Position numbers and translations under genes: made by a program
Notes under the pieces: model-generated
Seen by the model: the letters and a program-made list of their open reading frames with translations, nothing else
The model's database searches: none
What the model was told of the DNA's origin: nothing
DNA from: Cornus controversa
Lineage: Eukaryota; Streptophyta; Magnoliopsida; Cornales; Cornaceae
Direction of reading: 5' to 3'
DNA: 64,000 nucleotides
Assembly: GCA_026545225.1 (NCBI GenBank)
Contig: CM048852.1
Span: 54,567,146 to 54,631,145 of the forward strand
Part shown: positions 36,020 through 47,760 of the stretch, in pieces
Position numbering within the stretch: the first letter of the stretch is position 1
Layout of the letters: each line of letters starts with the position of its first letter

Positions 36020-36646
36020 GGCAATGTTTGGCAAGCCTGAATGAAATAGAATGAAGTGAGAATGCAATGAAATGGTTCTACTTTTTACTTTTTGGTTATA
36101 AATATAAAATAATTTTGGAATGGAATGATCATCACCATTTTAGTGTTTGAGTGGATCAATTTAAAACCTAAAATAGAATAAATTTCAAATTGAGTTATCC
36201 AAAATACCTTTATCAGTGACAAATAAATTAAACTAACAAAATAATATTATTCTCTATTTTTTAAAAAGAAATGGCAATGGAAGGCAGCGGCGACGTCAAT
36301 GGTCGAGATGGTGGAAGGTGACAACAGTGGTAGAAAGTGGAAGTGGAAGTGGTGGTGGCACTAGCTGTGGTGGAAGGCAACGGAGGCAGTGGTGGAATGT
36401 GACGTTAGTGGTATTGGTGGTGGTAGAAGGTGGTAGCGGTAGTGACAAGGGCGGTGGTGGTGGTTTTTAGACTTGTAACGTGAGGGTTTTTTGGAATGTG
36501 AAATTTTTTTTATATTTTGCTTGGGAATGAGAATTCATTCTATAGGTTGAAATGTGAAATGAATTTTTATTTTTTCACTTTAATTTTTCTATCAAACAAA
36601 ATAATGGTTAAAATGAACATTTCATTCCAACGTAGCAAACATATCA
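36020..36646. mobile_element. PIF/Harbinger-like (Tourist-type) element
   Basis: A 3-bp TAA direct repeat flanks it (36,017-36,019 and 36,647-36,649). The left end GGCAATGTTTGGC is mirrored by GTAGCAAACATATCA at the right, and inside them GAATGAAATAG is mirrored by CATTTCATTC. The middle (36,290-36,470) is a G-biased GGTGGT/GGTAGT/GGAAGG-rich stretch. There is no transposase. The TAA TSD is short, so the class call rests on the end sequence as well. Confidence 0.6.
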
Positions 36647-37888
36647 TAAGGAAATTGATTTCCATGTTACCACTTGCTACACCCCGAGTCTGAATCAATA
36701 ACTGGCATGAACGCGTATCCAAAAACAAGGATGGATCCAATGGTGGGCTCAAACCCACCCAAAAAAAGTCCCATTACCATCCAAATATTAGCCATCTCCA
36801 TTGACAATTCTTGAACACACCCTTGGCTGAAGAGCCGCAAAATTGTTTTAAGACATCATTTGGTGCCAATTGTCTTTTTTTTTTTCCCCCAAGTTTTGGT
36901 GACACTAGTCATTTTTGTCATAGCATGATTAATTACGGAACTAAGTAAAATACGTAGAAGAAACATCATTTATTCATTTATAAAAGAACATTATAAAATA
37001 TATGCAAGTGTGACAAAAAAAAAATTCAACATTTTAGTCAGCAGTCTTAATTAATTGAAACAATCTAGATGAACCCACTTGCGCTTGGCACCGTAAGGCC
37101 CGTAGCTTCTTAGACTTTCCTGGAAGGTGAAGAATTTTACTTACTAAATAGCTTTCTTGAAGCCTAACCTTCTATAAACTATCCCTCATTGTAAGTCTCG
37201 CAAAGGCTTTGTTGTGGTGAAAGTTTTGTACTGCTGTGTTTATATTTTGTGTTGGAGTATTGCCCAACAGTAGGAATCGGCTAATGTCGTGTTTAGGCTT
37301 TTATATATATATATATGTGTGTGTGTGTGATTGATGCCAACTACAAAGAAATACAGGTAACAGGAGGTTGTGACAGTTAATTAAATTAATCCATTTAAGC
37401 ATGAGTCATGACGTACTTGAGGAACTCGAATATATATTGAGGGCAATGCTAAGGTGTGTATATGAGTATTTACCAAACCAAAATAACATAATAATAATAA
37501 TAATAATCTAGAAATGTTTGGAATATATCATATGGCACCCATTGAAACAATTTTATTAATTCATGTCATTCAATCATGACACACATTAAAGTTGATAACT
37601 AGCCATATGTTAAAGCTGTGATTAAATGATAAGAATGATTTAGTCAAAACACGGATTAGAATATGATTCATCTTCCAGATGTGCACTTGGTGAAAGTAGT
37701 AGGTACATATCACCAGAGACTTGATGGTGCCATTAACCATATTATATACAAGTTGATGTATCTAATTTTACTTCTATCATATTGTGCCTGCACATAGGTT
37801 TCAATGGCGAAACTAATACTGACTTGGACTGTGACAGTCTGACACCACCTCTCTCTCTCTATATATATATATACATATATACATACAA
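36647..37888. other. Intergenic DNA, no gene seen
   Basis: Non-coding. It has TA/GT microsatellites near 37,303-37,330 and 37,853-37,875 and a (TAA)n run near 37,491-37,506. Confidence 0.5.
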
Positions 37889-38334
37889 GGTTAATTGCAA
37901 AACCTCTGGAGTATAAAAAAAATTATATATCAGTCCGAGAATAAAAGTAACTCCCTAAACTGTTAAAAATTTACATGTAAGGTCTACAGTCAAATCCTCG
38001 TTAGGTGGCTGTTAAATGTTTCTTCAGAATTATTAAATTGTCCTCAATGTTAATAAGGGCACAAAACATTCTCAACTATAACAATGTGTACTTTACTCCC
38101 TAGAGTAGGGGTTAATCTGCAAATTTTTATAATTCAAGGGTTTTATACAATCAATCCAAAATAATAAATTGGGATTTTCAAAGACTCCAATACTTTGACC
38201 CCTTCTCTTTTTTACGGTAACTTAAATGGAGTCTGAATATTTTTAATAGTTCAGGGTAGTTATTTGTTAAAAATTTAATATAAGGGGTGATATATAAATT
38301 TTTATATTTAAGAAAGATTTCATTCAATTATCCC
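37889..38334. mobile_element. Mutator-like MITE
   Basis: Long imperfect terminal inverted repeats: the left starts GGTTAATTGCAAAACCTC and the right, read inward on the minus strand, GGGATAATTGAATGAAATC. Both continue through a TTATATATCA block and an AACTCCCTAAACTGTTAAAAA / AACTACCCTGAACTATTAAAAA-type block. No exact TSD is visible in the TA-rich flanks. Confidence 0.55.
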
Positions 38335-38353
38335 ATATATATAATAATATATA

Positions 38354-40117
38354 GGGTAAAGTGCAAAAAAAACACTCTAAACTATGTCCAAATTTGCAAA
38401 TAATCCCCTAAACTATATTTTATATACAAAATTCTTTGAACCATCATATTTGTTGCAAAAAGCCCCACATGCCTAGTTATTTTTATTAAATGACCATAAT
38501 ACCCTTTCCTATTCTCATTGAATTACACTTAACCCATTTTTCTTATTAAAATAAATCATACTATTTTGATGACATATTCTCCATCAAATTTGCATTAACT
38601 TACCTTTAATTCTTGAAATTAATTTTTTTAATAAAAATCTTAAGTAATTTTTTAAAAATAATTTAAGTAATTTCTTAATTTTTCATAAATATACTGCATG
38701 AAAAAAAGGCATTTTTTTAATTAAGTAATTTCTTAATTTTTTATGAATATATTGTATGAAAAAATGGATTTTTTATGGAAAAAAAAGTTTAAAATGGGTA
38801 TAATAAGTTTTATTATAAATAGTAAAGTTTTAATAATTTAGAAAATGGCTAAATTTGGTGGTAATTACAATTTTGTGTATTTTTTTTTATTGTTATAATA
38901 AATAGATACCAATAATAAAATTAGGTAAAGGGAGGCGATATTTGTACTCCCATTTTCTTCAGTTGTACTCTCATTTTAAAAGAAATGTCACTTCTAACCT
39001 TAACTTCACATGTGAATTATTATTTTTTTTTTCAAATACTAAACTACCCTTTTAGATATCTTCTCTCTATCTCTAATATTTAATGTTTTCGGATTCTTTT
39101 GACAAAATAAACAAAAAATACCAAAAAAAAAAATATTTGAAAAAAATAATCCAAAAAAATGATCTCTTTTTACATGACCCAAAAAAAAGTTATCTATGAA
39201 TAAATTATCTTTTGACAAGACAAAAAAGAAATTATATCTTTGTTAAATAAATTATCTCTTTTGGCAAGAACCAAAAATTAAAAAGTACCCAAAAAAAAGT
39301 TATCTATGTTGAATAAATTATCTTTTTTGACAAGACCAAAAATAAAATATCTTTGTTAAATAAATTATCTCTTTTGGTAGGAACCAAAAATTAAAAAGTA
39401 TCCAAAAAATAGTTATCATGTTGAATAAATTATATCTTTTGACACGACCAGAAACAAAGTACCTAAAATTTTTTTATTCATATTAAATAAATTATCTCCA
39501 TTGACAAGACCCAAAAATAAGTTATCTTTATTGAATAAATTATCTCTTTTGATATGATTAAAAAAAGAAATTATTTCTTTTGGAAGGACTAAATAAAAAA
39601 AGTAATATTTGTTGAATAAATTATCTCTTTTGATATGATAAAAAAAAATCCAAAGAAAAAGTTATCTCTTTTGACATGAGAAAAAAAAAAGTACTAAACA
39701 AAGTAAATAAGGTAAAAAATTATTTCTTTTGATAGGAAGCAAAAAAAAAAGTAATATAGAAAGAAAGTAAAAAAGTTTAGTTTATAGTATAAGGATAGTT
39801 GTGGTATTATAAAATAAGATATGATGTATTAATTAGTTCAGGGACCTTTTTGTCATTTTCTTTAAAAAAAAAAAAAAAAAGGTGGAGTACAATCGTAGAA
39901 AATGGGAGTATGAATATTGACACCCTTAAGTAAATGGTATAATTAATATTTATATAAGAAAAAAGATAATTTAATAATAAAGAACAAATTTAATTACAAT
40001 GAGTAATATTATTTTTTGTGATTGGTATGTTTTTAACGGCAACAAATCAAATTTTCAAAGGTTAGTTGCAAAAGGCTAATAATTCAGAGTTTTTCTTTTT
40101 CTTTTTGCACTTTATCC
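38354..40117. mobile_element. Mutator-like element, outer member of a nested pair
   Basis: The left end GGGTAAAGTGCAAAAAAAAC and the right end, read inward on the minus strand as GGATAAAGTGCAAAAAGAAA, form a clear inverted repeat that continues into AACTCTGAAT/CACTCTAAAC. A second element (38,930-39,925) is inserted inside it. No transposase frame is seen. Confidence 0.6.
38930..39925. mobile_element. Nested Mutator-like element with internal minisatellite
   Basis: Flanked by 9-bp direct repeats with one mismatch (TTAGGTAAA 38,921-38,929, TTAAGTAAA 39,926-39,934). The ends match as inverted repeats: GGGAGGCGATATTTGTACTC on the left against GGGTGTCAATATTCATACTC read inward from the right, followed by CCATTTTCT and TTGTACTC on both sides. 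Between about 39,160 and 39,760 is an irregular array built on TTGAATAAATTATCTCTTTTG followed by A-rich spacers. Confidence 0.65.
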
Positions 40118-40367
40118 ACACACACATACATGATTACATGCATGTTACACCCCCGCCCCCAATACAATGAGCGCACGCAATTTTTTTTTGCTTTTGGTTA
40201 ATTAGGACTCGGAATTGGTTGATATCTTCTTTGAAGCTAATTGGAAACTGAAGGGATCTGATGAAGTGATGATGCATGTAATGACTTCATCAGCGATGGA
40301 GACGTTAGAGTAGGTGTGCTGATGAAGAAATTTGCATGTCAACGCTCTTATTGTAAGCATGTATAAT

Positions 40368-40412
<45 letters not shown>

Positions 40413-40917
40413 CAACTGGTAAGTTTTAACAGTAAAAGAATTCAAAATTTTAGGTATACTGGTTGCGTGTTATCTTACACCTTATGGGAATTCAATGGAA
40501 GTGACAACATTCTTTCACTAGCCTTTGGAATTTGAGTTGCAGCTAAAGAGTAATTGTTGACAATAGAAGTTACTAAAATGATAAACTTGATGTTTTTGAC
40601 ATTATTGTCTTTGCTTTTGCTTTCTCCTTCCTTCCTTCCTTCCTTCTTTCTTTCTTATTCTTCTTTCTTTTTTTTTTCCCTCATTTATCTTAAGATTTGC
40701 CTGTTAGTCTCAACTAATTAAATAAAAATAAGGGATTAAAATTCTATGACCATGTGAGAACTAATGCAAGTTGTTTATGGACCCGAGAATGTGTTTTACT
40801 TTTAGTCTACTCGTGAACAAGAAAATGTCTTTTCCTAGTGACAACTTCGGATTGACAAACCAATGCCACAATCCGGATAAGATGACTACCTGTCTATTTA
40901 CCTATACATTCAGAGAG

Positions 40918-40969
<52 letters not shown>

Positions 40970-41192
40970 ACTCGTGGGAGAGGCATTTGGTGGCAGCTCG
41001 CTATCCCAACTTCCGCCAAGTCATACTAAGAAATAGCATATTGTAAGTTTCAAGTTTCAACGAGGGGCTCTAAATGAATAATTAATTTGTGCGTGCAATA
41101 GAATGTGTTTATTTTAGAAGTTGTATCTCGGTTGTCCCAAGCAGATTAAACCATGCACATTTGTCTGGATGAGCTTAAGAAGATGAAACAAC

Positions 41193-41243
<51 letters not shown>

Positions 41244-41703
41244 GGGGGAAGATGTAGACCTCGTACCATACATTTGTCTCTAAGCAGCAAAAAACATACT
41301 AGTTGTACTTCACATTTAAGCAAAGTATCAATAAAAAACAATTGATGAGCTTATCAAGAAGAAAGGTGTGGCCACTAGTTTACAAATGAAAGAATTAAAA
41401 TAACATAAACCGACCAAACCCATTAAAGAATGGTCAAAACACACCAAATTACAAATTCTTAATATTAATTAATAAAAAAATATGGTACTACATACATATC
41501 ATACCGATCAATCTGTCTATATATAGTTATATAGACAGAATTATTATTGTAGTGAGATTTGGTTAGATCTCATCTAGAGAAGGTGGCTGCAGCTTGGATA
41601 GAGCTTTCAAGGTCTTCGTGCGGGTTTGCTATCAAGTACTCTTCTTCCCTCAAAAATCTGCGAGCGTGGCTTAGCGTAACCAGCTGGACTCCAACCCATT
41701 ACG
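40118..41703. other. Intergenic DNA with long TA microsatellites
   Basis: Three long (TA)n tracts lie near 40,372-40,409, 40,921-40,965 and 41,199-41,239. A (CCTT)n run lies near 40,628-40,646. The TA tracts create Ile-Tyr-rich open frames that are not genes. Confidence 0.6.
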
Positions 41704-41841
41704 CCACGTCATCAGACTCATCACCCCCCTCTCTCTCTCTCTCTCTCCTCTTTTAAACCAATACCACATTCCCACCCCTCCTCCAATTGAACTCAACATA
41801 ATCTTTTTCTCTCTCTCTCTCTCTCTCTAACAAATACTATA
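41704..41841 (+). promoter_or_regulatory. CT-rich leader and bZIP-type site of the 93-aa gene
   Basis: CCACGTCATC at about 41,704-41,713 is an ACGT-core site of the kind bound by plant bZIP factors. Two CT tracts (about 41,729-41,749 and 41,811-41,828) precede the start codon and are typical of plant 5' leaders. The function is inferred from sequence only. Confidence 0.4.
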
Positions 41842-42123
41842 ATGGAGGGTCTTATTCCAATTGTGTATAGAGCCATAATGCAATACAAGAATGGTGAACA
41901 AGGAGGCTTCATAGGATCATGGCTCCATGAGTCGCCTTCTGCTTCCTACATGAGACTTCCGGGCGACTCGGGACGGTTCCGAACATCAGATATCCAACTT
42001 TTCCAATCGGACTGTGGCTTCTCCACATCTTCATCGCCTTCCTCAGCCACCAAAAGGATCATACAGGCCGGAGTTCAATCTCCGGCCTGCCATTTGACCT
42101 CACGTAAACGCGTTGTTACGTGA
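41842..42123 (+). CDS. Small plant-specific protein of unknown function (93 aa)
   Basis: A single-exon frame from an ATG preceded by a CT-rich leader to TGA. The N-terminus MEGLIPIVYRAI and the central SYMRLPGDSGRF resemble a small family of uncharacterised plant proteins that start MEGLIP and carry this Pro-Gly-Asp-Ser motif. This is recognition from memory, not a search. Order: a hydrophobic-basic N-terminal helix (1-18), a polar stretch, the SYMRLPGDSGRF motif at about 34-45, a Ser-rich region (60-69), and a basic C-terminus. No signal peptide, membrane span or catalytic motif is seen. The family has no established biochemical role that I can name. The ACGT-core site upstream makes stress or hormone control possible but unproven. 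Confidence 0.75.
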   Translation: MEGLIPIVYRAIMQYKNGEQGGFIGSWLHESPSASYMRLPGDSGRFRTSDIQLFQSDCGFSTSSSPSSATKRIIQAGVQSPACHLTSRKRVVT

Positions 42124-43260
42124 TCATGACGACGACGATGATTACCAAACTACAGTATGTGCCTAAGGAAAATCCCGAGGCACGTACGTAAAATGTCAAC
42201 GATGGTGGGCTTTGGTCATTTGTAAGTGCTAGAGAACTGTGTGAGAAAAAATGTTTGTTTATATATATATATATATATTATGTGATTAGTTTGGGGGTGA
42301 TAAGCCAGTGGGTAACCTGAAGGAGGGACCACTGGTTTTTTGTGTTTTAAGTGTGAAATGTGAAGGGGGCAAAAACAGAGGTTTATTTGAACTGTACATA
42401 TTTGATTATGTCGTGTGAAGAAGTCTGTGTTTAATGGCCAAAGAGGTCATGGTACTACTATTAACTGTAAATTCATTTTATCATTATTATTTTCTTCTTC
42501 TTCGTCTTCTTGGCGGAGTAATTAACTTGTGGAGTACTACAGAGCTTTCAATTAAATTAGGTAAGAAAAATTATATATATTGAGATTTATGTGTGGGCAG
42601 ATTAAGAAATGATGAAAACAAATAATTAGAAGGCACAATCTTCCTGTCTCACACTTCAAGACTCTTTGTCTGGATTAAGAAAAATTATTAGATCATGACT
42701 AAGCGAAAGGTTGAAAAAATTGATACAAAAATTTTTACATTTACATCCATGTCACTTTGTGATTGACCAAAACCAATGGTTTGAAAGTACCTAATAATTT
42801 CTCCTTAATTAGAACCAAGATAGCCGCCTAATTTGGGCCAAGTTTCATTTTCCTTTGCATTATGGTTTTACCGTCTTTAATAGCAATGCTTCAACTAAAT
42901 TTGTTGCTGGGAAAAAAAAAGCTCTCTAACTTAGAACAATGCTTCAACTCAATATACAGCTACTTGCAGAATGGTAAAGGCATTGTATGTGATAAATGTC
43001 CATTGTTAGATGAGGTGAGTGTCAGTTGTCAAATTTGTTTAAAACTCTGTAAAATTTAACCCAAATATCAAATAGCCAGTGTGTGAAACTCAAGTAGCAT
43101 GGGAATATTTTGCCATTTCTCTCATACATGAGGGTACCATTTGAAAGTAAAATGTTAAAATCTATAATGTGGTTAGGATTGGAGCATTGCAACAAAAGGC
43201 ATAATTTTCCTGTGTCAAAGTATTTGGATAAGATTTTGAAGTTCCTTTAAAGTCAATCTA
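42124..43260. other. 3' flank of the 93-aa gene, otherwise empty
   Basis: The first few hundred bases probably include the 3' UTR. The open frame at 42,862-43,059 resembles nothing known. A TA tract lies near 42,261-42,278. Confidence 0.5.
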
Positions 43261-43263
43261 CAT

Positions 43264-44250
43264 CTATATATTAGGAGAAAATCCTACTTTTAAGCCACCA
43301 TTAATAGCAATGATTTTTGTGCTCAATGCAACAGCGCACCCGGTGGTGGGTGAGTGGGGTGGCAATGGAGGCTGCAAATTATGATAATCATATAGGTAGG
43401 TAGGTGATGGTAATGGTAATGGAGGCTGCAAATTATGATAATCATTAGAATTTATCTTACCATAAGGAATACTAAATCTCCAGTAAAAGAATGATTCAAG
43501 GTTATGGACCAAGAAAGATGAACCCCTTTGATAAGCACAATAAGTTCTCTCTCACTCCTCCTTGGCTTCTCTGCACCAAGAGGTTCTCTCTTTCTAGGTG
43601 AATATGGAGATTTGAAGGTAGAGAATGACTCTCTTTTGTCTATACAAGTCCCATTAAGCAAATAGACCAAACCAAATACAGTATAACCCAACAAATTTTC
43701 CCCTCCTTCCTCTCTCATGGGGACTATTCATGCTACAAAGAACTCATGATTGTCTCCAGATAAAGCTTTTGGCATGAATATCATCAAGTTCAAGCAAATG
43801 CTTATATAGGATGTCATTTTAGCTATTAAAATTCATAAAAGTATTTCCTGCTCCAAACCAAGTTCTCAATGAACATATTCATTCATGGCATTTCCTTTCA
43901 AGCTTCTGATATTACTGAGTACCTATGTGTTAGATAGAACCAGATGTTTCTGCAATTCCAATTGTAATGATACAGCTCCCCTGCAGAAGTAATCAACTAA
44001 CTGAGATTTCTCCGAATATAACTCATTAAGAGGTCCTCCCACCGCCAAAGCATAAGCATGCCCTTGAATGAACCCTAAGAATCCATTTAACTACTCCTAA
44101 TGTGCCAGCACCAACTTACAAGAGCAATGTCTGACCTAGTATGCTTAACACAGCATCAAACTTCCCATAAATGGAAGCATTGGGAACCCTTTGTTTTGGG
44201 TAGGGTACCATACTGGTCTTTTCAAGTTTCATACCTATTTATTACAATAT
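43264..44250 (-). pseudogene. Decayed 3' end of a second copia element
   Basis: On the minus strand, pieces of copia RNase H can be followed across several frames: TRSDIALV near 44,130; VKWILRVHSRACLCFGGG near 44,050-44,100; RGAVSLQLELQKHLVLSN near 43,930-43,990; then ELGLEQE near 43,855. These correspond in order to the RPDIA, AVKWILRYL, GGAVSW..LQK..ALS and QELGL segments of related elements. Next comes a purine tract GGAAGGAGGGGAAAA (about 43,697-43,711), then TGTTGGGTTATACTG (from 43,693 leftward), the expected start of a 3' LTR. A 31-bp direct repeat (GGCTGCAAATTATGATAATC core, at 43,361-43,391 and 43,415-43,445) lies in the LTR part. Frameshifts and stops are many, so it is much older than the element at 27.9 kb. 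Confidence 0.7.
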
Positions 44251-44835
44251 AATAAAAAAAAAATTTTAAAAAAAGACATCTTTGATCAAAGCAACCCCAA
44301 TTGGACATATAAAGAAGCTGTCAGGTGTGAGTGCCCAAAAACATGACAACCAGTCTACCAACCATCAGTAGGCAGTACCATAGGAACACTGACTGGAACA
44401 CTACGCTACCGGAATGAATGATTTTCTTTGTGACAATGTAGAAATGTCAATACCTGTATAATAAGGCCCACCCTGATATGCCCATAGAAGCATAGTCTAG
44501 AGAGCAAACTTTGTTGCCGACTCAAAGTGCAAATTTAATTAGCTGACAGTTCAATTGTAAAATTATACCATATGCTTTTCAGTTCGATTAATTAGCTAGA
44601 AAAAGATATAGTGGGGGAGGGGGCAGAAAGGATAAGAACATATTAGCTGGAACTGAACCTGTGACTGTACGAATGAACCTTAAAAAGTTCATAAAAGAAC
44701 TCATAGCAATTGAAAAGGAGAAACATAACAATGGCTCAAAAGTTATGTGGGTAAAACAATCAGATATACATTTGAAATAGAAGACAGCATTGAATTAAGT
44801 GTTTTCCATGCGAAAGGGAAGAAAGCATGAGTCAC

Positions 44836-47399
44836 TCAAACTGAGGCTAAAATCCAAAACATCACATGAGAAGATAGAGCAATAAGGAACCAGGTGACAA
44901 AAGCCAGAGAGACAGAGAGCTGGAATCTGTTGCACTGGACATGCATTGGACCCTTGCAAAAATGCAAATCTCTTGCATACAAAACTACAACCCCTGCTGA
45001 AGAGCATGCAGCTGCAAGTGAAAGAGTAGCCGTCACCTGCATTGAAACAATTGATTGTTATGACACCTGATACATATATTCACATTCTAAAGCAGCACTT
45101 AAAGTTCCTGGTTACAATAATTCGTCATCCAAATTCAACCACTATATTTATGAATGTATGGTCAAATAATTGCTTGGAAAAGCTTTTAAATATATACAAC
45201 ATGAAAGCAATTTCGAACAAGTAATATAGGGAGAAATGTCTAGGCTAAGTTAATGCAATAAAGGCGAAGTGGATTCAGCCAGAGAGAAGTTGAAAATATT
45301 AACAAGAGGGTTCACTACATATATAAGTAACCAACAGTATGGTCTTGATTGTTGCAGCCATAGGAAGGACTATCCCAGAAAAATACAGTCTAAGCTTCAA
45401 GTGTAATCCAACAACAAAACAATCCCTTGGAATGCCTCACGAGAGAGAGAGAGAGAGGGGTGAAGACTCATAGGTCCACATAAAGGAGAGAAATGTTTGA
45501 AACATGACTCCCATTAAAGGTTTAATTAGCGCCTCTATGTCTAGGGTTTTATAAACCCAAAATCGGGGAGTTTGTGAGATTAAACTCATGTACAGATGAG
45601 AATAATCTTCTGCATTAAGATTCAAGCCATTCTTGCGTAAAAAACATTTACTAGAAATCACAAAATATAGGAAGCAGCTGACTCCTGAATAAATTATCAT
45701 GGCCTACAGAGAAGTTTACAAGAAGCTATACCACCGTATAGCAATCCCACGAGAACATAATCCTCAGTGATAATCATTTTGCAGACACTGTCCTCTCTAA
45801 TGAAAATCAAGTAACACTTTATCCATTTCCCTTTGAAATGGGAAAAAAATTCACATAGCAGTTCCCTGCTGAGACCATAAACATACATATTAAGAAATAT
45901 GGAAAGTTAAAGAAAGAAGTACTTTGAATATAACAATTGCTACATTTCAGTAAACAAATGTCTCCATGTCGATGGTCATGCATCTGATCCGTATGACAAA
46001 ATTGATGCATCTTCAATGAAGAATATAGTAGCTAAGACGCAAAGAGTTCAAGTTAAATACCCAATCACCCACGACAAACAGGCTCACTAGAACAGGATTT
46101 TGAAGGTCCCTCTTTATCCTCAAAGCATAGACATCAAGACATGCAAGTCCAAAGCTCCACAATACTTGAAGCCCCATTGATGCAATTAAATAGCTGGATC
46201 CAAACAGCATGTATTGTTATTAAAATTATGCAAAACAATGGATATATTTGATGTCTTCGTAGACTGAAGTGCAAACAAGAAAGGATTGTGTGAATTGATG
46301 GTCTATACCAGCAAAATCAGGAAGTTTAAGTTGAACAATAATTTCATGTGTGACAACATCTAACAGTAAACCATGATGCATATGCATATTAATATACAGA
46401 TAAATATCAACCATCCAACCGGCTATGAATATTACAACATCTTCACTGCAGCACGCCCTATTTTTTTTCTTTTTTGTGAGTGTTTTAACTCTACATATTG
46501 ATGAATTAGTAACTTTAGCCAACACCAACATTTTGGATGATAGAATTTCCGGGGAAAGAAACATTTTGGATGATAGGCAAAGGAAACAGTCCTGAAAATT
46601 ATAAAAAAAAAAAAGAAAATTTTCAACCCGACATGGATAGGGAAGATATATTATGAGCTAAAAATGAGAATAACCGAGTGAAGTTATTTACATTTGGTAA
46701 CTTCAATTGATTATATCAGGCAAGAAACTTGGGTGATATGTACATATAAAGAAAAATGAGATATCCATCACCACTTCCCATGTCTCCAAAAGAATCATAT
46801 ATAGTTGATTGGCAAAATACATTCGTTCACTTGTAATTAATCACAAAAAAGCACATTGCAACTTAAAGAGAAAACCATCAAACTTAACTTCCAAACATAA
46901 ACATGTTGTAGTGTAGATTTCCCTAATTTAGCCAAGCATAGACTATTTGCCTTTAAAATGCGAAGATAATCCCAGATGTCATTTTTGCTAAAACTAAATT
47001 GCAAGAAAATGGAGCCTGGTAACCCAACAAAAGAGTGATTGAAACAGGGCCACTTACCACAGAAGATTATTTTTTTAAAAAAACCCATTGCTTCACAACG
47101 TTCAAAAAACCTAAGATTCTCGAAATGGAAAGTGAATATGACCTCATTCAACTGGCGATAGAGTTTTAATAAACCGATCCTTCCACAGACAACAAAACTG
47201 AAAGGAAACAACCTGATACAATTAGCTCTCGTACTCGGTAAAGGATAAGAACAGATATAGAAAATATACCAGAAAGCAGTGTAGTTAGAGAAGCCCAAAG
47301 CAGAGATCATCACTCCAATTGAAGCAGCCGCAAATAAACACTGCCCCACCCTCAACAGCAGTCCACTCACCGTTCCTGGGCTCCCTAACAACACCTTCA

Positions 47400-47400
<1 letters not shown>
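44836..47400 (-). CDS. CASPL5B: CASP-like membrane protein, CASPL5B type
   Basis: Three exons on the minus strand: 47,400-47,270, 46,193-46,061 and 45,036-44,836. Both introns (1,076 and 1,024 bp) have GT-AG borders, and the joined frame gives 154 aa, the usual family length. Four hydrophobic spans lie near residues 15-37, 41-65, 79-107 and 127-152. Arg18 in span 1 and Asp87 in span 3 are the paired charged residues of the CASP/MARVEL fold. [10 protein letters not shown] at the start and [20 protein letters not shown] in span 3 are strongly family-like. CASP-like proteins sit in the plasma membrane and are thought to form scaffolds. Founding CASPs organise the Casparian strip, but the role of the 5B group is not established. 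A (GA)19 tract directly abuts the start codon. The call is firm at family level; the exact paralogue number is not determined. Confidence 0.9.

Positions 47401-47402
<2 letters not shown>

Positions 47403-47440
<38 letters not shown>
47403..47440 (-). repeat. (GA)n tract next to the CASPL start codon
   Basis: About 19 uninterrupted CT dinucleotides on the plus strand, GA in the sense of the gene, ending two bases before its ATG. It lies in the 5' UTR or at the promoter edge. Confidence 0.85.
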
Positions 47441-47442
<2 letters not shown>

Positions 47443-47468
47443 AATTCCACCTCCTGCCTTTCACAAGG

Positions 47469-47760
47469 CCCTTTCTCCAAATCAAAGGGCCCCTACTAGA
47501 ACCCTACATTTCAAAACTCCCCAAATCCCCTCCATTTTCTCCCCCAAAAGATCAAATCTCAAAGGTCAATGTATACAAAACTATATATATATATATAGAG
47601 GGAGAGAGAGCCTTTCTCCAAATCAAAGGGCCCCAACCTTAAATTTCAGAACCCCTCCATGAATGCAACTCCCCCCAGATCCCCTCCATTTTCTCCCCCA
47701 AAAAGGATCAAATCTCAAAAGTCAATATATACAAACTATATGTGTGTGTGCGCATTTATA
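47469..47760. repeat. Diverged tandem duplication upstream of CASPL
   Basis: CTTTCTCCAAATCAAAGGGC starts at 47,471 and again at 47,612. In both copies it is followed by CCCCTCCATTTTCTCCCCCA and a GATCAAATCTCAAA block, then a TA-rich tail. Copies differ by small indels, so the period is 141-154 bp. The duplication lies in the putative leader/promoter of the minus-strand gene. Confidence 0.75.

Noticed and set aside
40771..41341. Open frames with long Ile-Tyr runs
   Set aside because: They are translations of TA microsatellites and are not coding.
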